This document shows positions 55,501 to 64,000 of a stretch of 64,000 bases of DNA, one piece after another. Under the pieces are notes generated by a model that searched no databases, was not told the origin of the DNA, and saw nothing but the letters and a program-made list of their open reading frames with translations. This DNA is from Cinclus cinclus (lineage: Eukaryota; Chordata; Aves; Passeriformes; Cinclidae), in NCBI RefSeq assembly GCF_963662255.1, contig NC_085047.1:16189424-16253423 (forward strand), in the 5' to 3' direction. Both the position numbers and the translations under genes were made by a program. Positions within the stretch are counted from its first letter, which is position 1, and every line of letters begins with the position of its first letter.

Positions 55501-56482
55501 AAGTCCCAGAAGTGCCAGTGTCCCCCTGAACTTCCAGGTCTCCTCATGTCCCCCTAGCACCCACTGATCAGAGCTGTCCCAGTCTCCCTGTACTCAAATT
55601 CATAGCAACCCCCATAGTACTGGTGGCCCCCCATGTCCACTGTAAACCCCGAGGTGGGTTTCTCCCTCTGTCTGTTGCTCTCTTGGTGTTGGAACCCCCC
55701 AATGCTCCCTGCATGCTCCCCTGGATCCCTTCCAGTGATCTCCACCGCTTCCCCAGTGCTCCCTGGGGTCCCCATCTCCCCCCTTCGGTGTCTGTCCTAC
55801 CATTCTTCCCAGTCCTCTGCCAGTGACTCCCCGGACACCCACCCTGTGTACCACAGTGCTCCCCTGAATCCCTGCAGTGACCCCCCCCCCACGACGCCCC
55901 AGTGTTCCCCCCGGCACCTCGCCGCTGCTCCCCCAAATCCTCCCCGCTGCTCGCCCAGGACCCACCCCCGGCTCCCCTCGGACCATTCCCGAGGCCCCTC
56001 TTGTGCCCCCCCTCCCCCCCCCGGACACTGCACTCCTACTCCCGAATCTCTCCCGGGACCCCCCCCCAAAGCTCCGGCGGGAACTCGCCGGTGCTTCCCC
56101 GAGCTCCCCTCTGCTGTTCCCTCAGGGTCGCCCCCGCTCCTCCCCCGGACACCCTGCCCGTGCCTCCGCAGCTCCCCCGGCCCCGCGCCGGTCCCCTCCC
56201 GGTGCACCCCCTCCAGTCCCCTCCCATGGCCGCTCCCGGAGCTCTCCCTGTGCCTCCCCGGTACCTGCTGAGTGTCCCCCCCGTACCCCCCCGCCCGTAC
56301 CCCACTCACAGCAGGCAGAGCGCGTAGGCCCCCGCCACGCTCTCGCTGTCCCGCACCAGGAAGCTGCCGTCCCGCCCGGCCCGCGCCAGCTGCTCCTCGG
56401 CCGCCGCCCGGCTCAGGTCCCGGTGGTACCAGGGGGGCACCGGCACCGGGGTCGCTCCCCCCGCGCCCCCCGCGCCCGCCAT
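43513..56482 (-). CDS. INPPL1: INPPL1 (SHIP2) inositol polyphosphate 5-phosphatase, complete
   Basis: 28 coding exons, 1271 aa (human about 1258), all AG/GT with matching phases: 56310-56482, 52143-52206, 51313-51463, 51107-51227, 50882-51019, 50717-50807, 50399-50488, 49960-50058, 49624-49774, 49302-49408, 48948-49050, 48674-48870, 48175-48292, 47529-47625, 47299-47437, 47115-47214, 46944-47032, 46783-46864, 46598-46687, 46373-46486, 46160-46248, 45979-46066, 45741-45896, 45586-45670, 45043-45192, 44248-44971, 44038-44156, 43513-43603. Domains: SH2 (about 18-117; FLVRDSES), 5-phosphatase core (FIGTWNMG, FGDLNYR, PSWCDRILW, SDHSPV; about 415-730), C2-like region, proline-rich region with NPAY (981-984), and a C-terminal SAM domain (about 1203-1271). 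SHIP2 removes the 5-phosphate of PI(3,4,5)P3 at the membrane, damping insulin and growth-factor signalling. Confidence 0.97.
46486..46491 (-). other. INPPL1: NAGNAG tandem splice acceptor, INPPL1 exon 20
   Basis: The intron ends ...CCAAGGAG on the minus strand. Using AAG starts the exon at 46489 and adds a Gly (KKGGLSK). Using GAG starts it at 46486 and gives KKGLSK, which matches the mammalian protein as I recall it. I chose 46486 in the gene model. Confidence 0.6.
47750..48130 (-). repeat. Degenerate repeat in an INPPL1 intron
   Basis: Diverged copies of a roughly 30-base unit (CCCCTCCTCATGCAACACACA and similar) fill most of the intron between the exons ending at 48175 and starting at 47625. 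Confidence 0.65.
51540..51760 (-). repeat. Degenerate repeat in an INPPL1 intron
   Basis: Diverged copies of GGATCCCCTCATGCAG or GGGATGCCACTATGCAG, period roughly 20-25 bases, in the intron upstream of the exon starting at 51463. Confidence 0.65.
52207..56309 (-). other. INPPL1: INPPL1 intron 1, 4.1 kb
   Basis: The largest INPPL1 intron. No nested gene was recognised. It contains a 19-G run (53676-53694), isolated minus-strand AATAAA hexamers near 52616 and 53115 with no associated frame, and CACCAGTGTGCCATGG-like low-complexity stretches. CpG rises steeply after about 55850. Confidence 0.65.
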
Positions 56483-57150
56483 GGTCCGCCGCCGGGGCCG
56501 CGCCGCGGGGCCGCGCTCTGAGGGGGAGGGGGGAGCCGGGGGGCGGGCACCGGGGCGGGGAAAGGTGGGGGACGGGGACGTCCAGGGGACAGGCGGGGGC
56601 CTTGGGGGCATCGTGGGCCCCAGGGGGGGCACCGATGAGGTACCCGGGGGCCCACGGGGAGAGATCCGGCGGTGGCCACCGGGAGGGGGGCGATCGCGGG
56701 AGGGGACCCACGGGGATCGAGGGGGGCACCGGAGGGGACCCGCGGGGGATCCTTGGGGAGCAGCAGGGGAGAGCTTGGGGGAACGCCAGTGAGGTAACGG
56801 GGGAGCACTGGTGGGGTCCTGGGGGCGCACCCCGAGAGGCACCGGGGGCAGATCCCGGCTATGAGTACGATGTTCACGGGGGCATCGGGGGGTCCGACCG
56901 CGGGGCAGCGGCACCGACGGGCCGAGAGCACGGAGTAGCGGGCATGAGCAGTGGGGAGCACGGGGAGGATGGGGAGCGCCGGGAAGGAGCACCTGGGAGG
57001 GGGGAAGCGCTTGGAGAGACGGGGACACCAGGGGAGCACCGGGAGACTGGGGGGGCCCGAAGGGAAGGCGGGAACACGGTGGTGTGAAGGCACCAGCAGT
57101 GTGACGGTACCGAGGAGCCGGGCACTGGGGGAAGGGGGGCCGCGGTGGGG
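55850..57150. promoter_or_regulatory. INPPL1: CpG island at the INPPL1 promoter
   Basis: CpG-dense sequence surrounding exon 1 (ATG at 56480-56482, minus strand). No TATA box was seen, as usual for such a promoter. Confidence 0.6.
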
Positions 57151-57698
57151 CAGGGCTGGGGCCAGGGGCTGAGGAAGTGGGGAGCACGACTCGGTTTCAC
57201 CACCAAAATCGGGAACTTCTCCATGGGCCAGTGGTCGGGACGGTGCCACCCCACAGCTGGGAACATGGAGCATATGGGGAAAGGGACCCCATGTGAGGTG
57301 GGCTCTGGGCCGGCAGAACTCCCTTGACAGCTAAGCTCCCACCTCAGGGTCCCCGGGATGTCCTCCTCTTTTCCCCCATAATTTTCCCACTCTCGGCCTG
57401 TGCACCCCAGGATGTCAGTGAAGCCCGGGGCCATGACAGGTGCTAGAACATATTCAGCAATCCCATCCCCCTGGGCCCTAGTGACAGGCAGCCCTGTGCC
57501 TTCTGCTTTGGCCGGCACAGTGTTTTGGGGGAGGCAGTGTCAGGTAGCCAGGTTGGTCGGTACAAATGAATCGGAGGGATGTCTGCTTCATCTCCCACCC
57601 AGAAGCAGGATCAGACACCCCCAGATCCCTCCACCATCCCATTGCCCTCCCCAGCCCTCAGCCCCACAAGCACCCCAACACGAAGCAGAGCAGGAGTG
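56483..57698. other. INPPL1 upstream / FOLR downstream spacer
   Basis: GC-rich with degenerate GGGGAGCACCGGG-type repetition (about 56600-57110). No gene recognised. The two flanking genes are in tandem on the minus strand. Confidence 0.6.
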
Positions 57699-57704
57699 TT
57701 TATT
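57699..57704 (-). terminator. Folate receptor poly(A) signal
   Basis: AATAAA on the minus strand, about 120 bases after the folate receptor stop codon. Confidence 0.75.
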
Positions 57705-57788
57705 CATGAGCCACGTGGCTGGGGGGGGGACACAGCTTGGGGACATCCCATGGGGAGGCACAAGGCAACCTGGTGACCCCACTGACTA

Positions 57789-59234
<1,446 letters not shown>

Positions 59235-60480
59235 CGCTCTGCCAGGGCGACAGCAGGTCAGGATAGCAGCACTGAGAGAAGCGGAGGCGGCAGGGACAAA
59301 GTCCCCCACTGTGCATGTGGAAGCGCGGCAGCACATGGTCACTGCCCAGGACCACCAACAATGGGGTCAGGGATCTTACCCGGGGGGTGCCAGGGGTGGG
59401 GGCTCTTACCTGGGGGGCAGCTGGGCTCCGGGTGCCGTGGGATGAACCCAGCTCATCTCAAAGGTCGGGGTGCAGCACAACCCTTGGCCACTGATCACGG
59501 GACGTGGGAATGCGGCGGATTGGGCAGCACTGGGGCACCCCGCCCTGGCACCCTGCTGTGTTCTGGATTGACACTCTGCTGGGGCCCCCCCCAGCCCCGC
59601 ATACAGCTGGGATTCATCCTCCCGGCGCCAGGCTGGGGCCAGCGCTAGCCAAAATCCACCTGTGGCTGTTTTTCCTTCCCTCCTGTAGGAGGTGGTGGCC
59701 TGATTCCGTGACACCAGCACAAGAGGCAGGACCTGGCCCCCCAACACCACAGGGTCCCTGTGAGTGACTGGGGGAACACCACAGTGGGTGAGAGATGTTT
59801 TTGGTGGGGGCGGGTAGCCCTGTGGGGTCACGGATGGCCACAGGGTAGAGGCAAGTACCCCTCATCGAATTACAGGTACTTCGGGGGATCACAGATACCC
59901 CATGGAGGGGAGAGCAGTCACCTGTGTCTAGGGAGGGACAGAAACCCGCCAGTGTGAGACATGCCTCTGCGGGGGGAGGGAGGTAAGATACCTTGGAAGG
60001 GGCAGATATTTCCAGGATGGGGGGAGACATGTCCGGGGGATCACAGATGCCCTGAGGAGGGGGGAAGATATCCCCTAGTGGGGTCGCAGATATCCCCCTC
60101 AGAGATGACGGATACCCCGCCCCCATGGATGTCAGTTGGCCCCAGAGGAGCAGATACCCCATGAGGATCGCAGATACCTCTTCACTGGGGTCACTGGTAC
60201 CCGTGGGGGTCACATACCCACCATTAGTCACAGATGTTCCGTAGCGATCACAAATACCCCCTCACTTGGGTCAGAGATGCTCCCCATTGGGGTCACATAT
60301 CCCCAGGGGCTCACAGATAATCCCGGAGGTGCTCACGAATACCGGGGCTGTCACGGCGGCCCCTCACTCGGACGCGTTGGGGGCGCGGCCCACCACCTGT
60401 CAATCACACGGCGCCCGCCCCCAGACGGCGACGAGGCCGCGCCCCACCCATTCTTCCCGCTGTGGGCCTGGCCCCGTCGG
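59235..60480. other. FOLR-ANAPC15 head-to-head spacer
   Basis: The first 250 bases should hold the folate receptor promoter and 5' UTR. About 59740-60350 is a degenerate tandem repeat around GATCACAGATACCCC. No gene was recognised. Confidence 0.65.
59860..60340. repeat. Degenerate GGGATCACAGATACCCC repeat
   Basis: Diverged copies of a unit containing GGGGTCACAGATACCCC, spaced roughly 25-45 bases, ending just upstream of the ANAPC15 promoter. Confidence 0.65.
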
Positions 60481-60486
60481 GCATAA

Positions 60487-62164
<1,678 letters not shown>

Positions 62165-62351
62165 TTCTGCCACAACCACACCAAACCGGAGGCTGGGGGA
62201 GAGCCTTTGCCCCCCATGGCTCTGGGGGACAGTTCAGTGAAGCTCCTCTTGCCATGGGTGCTGTGTGGGGCAGGGGGTTCAGAGGGAAACTCCCCCGGGG
62301 AGCCAGAGGGGAGACTGCCACCTGGCACTTTGGAGCTGACAAGTCTTTTGT

Positions 62352-62357
62352 AATAAA
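62352..62357 (+). terminator. ANAPC15: ANAPC15 poly(A) signal
   Basis: AATAAA 188 bases after the ANAPC15 stop. The rest of the gap to the TOMT stop at 62656 shows no gene, and no minus-strand AATAAA for TOMT was found in it. Confidence 0.75.
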
Positions 62358-62655
62358 CTCAGTTTTCAAAAAAACAACACCAAATCTGGTGTCTGAGGCC
62401 AGGCAGAGAGTACCACCCAGGCAAGTAGCAGAGCTGCTTCCCACCATCCACTAGTGTGCCTGGAAGAGCTCCCTGTGCAGTGCAGGTAGGAGCACTATGG
62501 GGAATGAGCCCCTTCATTACCCACTGCACCCCACCACAGACCACAGCAGCCACTGTGTTTCCTCCAGAGCCCATGTTGAGGCCGAGGTGGGGAGTTGGGG
62601 ACATGGCATCCCCGTGGTAACCGTGGCCACCACAAGGCAGGAGCTCGCCACCTGC

Positions 62656-64000
62656 TCAGTGGGTGCTGGTGTAGCGGAGCTCGGCAATACCATCAGGAAT
62701 GGCGCGGAAGTACTCCAGGCTGGCGCGGTGCACCTTGCAGTGGTATTTGCCACAGGTCTTGGCGTACTGCAGGAAGTGGGGTGCCCCAGGGAAGAGGACG
62801 TTATCAGCCAGGATGGTGGCCCCCTCAGCCAGCAGCTGGTGGCTTTCCAGCAGCCGTAGGTCCCGCAGGTAGCAGCGTTTCCAGTGATCCATGAAGACCA
62901 AGTTGGCATTCATCAGGCCGTGCTTCTCCCGCAGACGGGGTATCACCTCCTCCGAGGGGCCCACGATCAGCTCCACCTGTGCTGCAGCAGCCTAAGTTGC
63001 TGGGGCAGGGTGTCAGGGTGCCCACCCACCACCCTGCTTCACAGGGTGGTGAGAAGTCTGCATGGGACAGGACCTTTCTCTTCCCACATATGCTGCCCAG
63101 CAGGTGCCGCAATCCCTGCCACAGCAGCGAAAGACACCCACCTGTCTCCTCCCTGGTTTCAGGTGCAGAGCTGGGCTTTTTCCCAGTGCCTGGGTACTCA
63201 CCGTCTGCTCACTGAAGCCAGCCAGGCGGATGACCTTCTCAGCCACGGCAGCGTGTCGGGGGTCCCCCTCGATGGTGTAGAGGCGGGCACCTGGGGGCAG
63301 CCCCTGTGCCAGCAGCACGGTGCCATAGCCACAGTATGTGCCCAGCTCCAGCACCCGCAGCGGTGCCCGCTCCAACAGCACCCGCTCCACGATCCGCCCT
63401 GATAGAGCATGTGCCTCTCATCACCCACAAACCTGAGCCACCCCTGCCCTGGGCAGGGCGAAGGTGCCAAGCAGTTCCCAGTGCCCAGAGGGATGGGAGA
63501 GCCATGCCAGAAATGCCACAGCCAGGTCAATGATGCCATAGCTGTGCCAACAGTGCTGTGGCTGTGCTGGCAGTGCAATGGCCGTGGCAATGGTGCCACA
63601 GTCATGCCAACAATACTATGGCTATATCAACACTGCTACTGCCACGCCAATGGTGTGCTACCCACACCAATAGTGTCACAGCTGTGTCAACGGTGCCATG
63701 GCCATGCCCGGTCCCATGCCCCATGTGGTGTGGGCAAGCAAGGGTGGCACTCACCTTTGTCAGGCCCCACACAACTGAGGTGCTCACAGTGGTAGCACCA
63801 CTGATCGAAGGTCTGGAGGATGTGGTGGGGGTCCCCAGGGATGGCATGGGCCAGCACGTACTGGAAGGCACGCTGCTCCCGCGAGGTGCCGGTGAGCCGG
63901 TCTCGCAGCCAGGCTACCAGCACTGCCCGGTACAGCAGCATCAGGTAGTGCCGATACCGGATCAGCAGGGTGACAATGAAGGGGAGGAAGGCCAGGGCAA
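62656..64000 (-). CDS. TOMT: TOMT transmembrane catechol-O-methyltransferase-like, 5' end cut by window
   Basis: Exons: 63755-64000 (continues past the window), 63202-63398, 62656-62976, about 253 aa. By comparison with the mammalian protein only about five N-terminal codons and the ATG are missing. The N-terminal segment [18 protein letters not shown] is a signal-anchor transmembrane helix. The COMT-like fold has the SAM-binding motif [38 protein letters not shown] and [16 protein letters not shown]. The Asp of FMDHWK and the Asp-Asn of ADN match the Mg-binding and catalytic residues of COMT. TOMT is required for trafficking of the mechanotransduction channel (TMC1) in hair cells. In primates it is part of the LRTOMT locus; no leucine-rich-repeat exon is visible here. 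Confidence 0.94.
63480..63720 (-). repeat. Degenerate repeat in the TOMT intron
   Basis: Diverged copies of GCCATGGCCGTGCCAACAGTG-like units (period about 30) between TOMT exons. Confidence 0.55.

Noticed and set aside
52207..56309. Possible nested minus-strand gene in INPPL1 intron 1 (AATAAA hexamers near 52616 and 53115)
   Set aside because: No open frame with splice sites or recognisable protein lies upstream of those hexamers.
55797..57273. Several 200-310 codon frames on both strands
   Set aside because: They surround INPPL1 exon 1 in the CpG island. Only the 56310-56482 segment matches a protein family (SH2).

Overview
This is vertebrate nuclear DNA, almost certainly from a bird. The six protein-coding genes have the order and orientation of the human 11q13.4 block read in reverse. 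The first half is littered with CR1 LINE fragments, the characteristic avian retrotransposon, several ending in ATTCTRTG-type repeats. Introns in the second half are short and GC-rich, as in avian gene-dense chromosomes. I cannot name the species.

Layout: (1) 1-32421, the 3' two-thirds of CLPB (+), 11 coding exons spread over large introns that hold about twenty CR1 fragments, simple repeats and several AT-rich, CR1-free blocks that look like conserved non-coding elements. (2) 32422-36384, intergenic and promoter region, with a homeodomain-site block at about 34905-35045 and a CpG island. (3) 36385-39843, complete PHOX2A (+), 3 exons. (4) 43513-56482, complete INPPL1/SHIP2 (-), 28 coding exons, tail to tail with PHOX2A. 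(5) 57823-59234, one folate receptor gene (-), 4 coding exons. (6) 60595-62164, complete ANAPC15 (+), 4 exons. (7) 62656-64000, TOMT (-), lacking only the first few codons, which lie beyond the window.

The genes do not form a pathway: a mitochondrial disaggregase, an autonomic-neuron transcription factor, a phosphoinositide phosphatase, a folate-uptake receptor, an APC/C subunit and a hair-cell methyltransferase-like protein. The likeliest functional link is regulatory. CLPB introns plus the CLPB-PHOX2A spacer contain clustered homeodomain sites, including two exact matches to the paired-class dimer site TAATYNRATTA. This is compatible with CLPB being a bystander gene that hosts PHOX2A enhancers. 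That reading is an inference.

From about 34 kb onward the sequence is GC-rich and CR1-poor but full of degenerate minisatellites (PHOX2A intron 1, the PHOX2A-INPPL1 gap, INPPL1 introns, the FOLR-ANAPC15 gap) and G-homopolymers. I found no RNA genes, CRISPR arrays or obvious nested genes.
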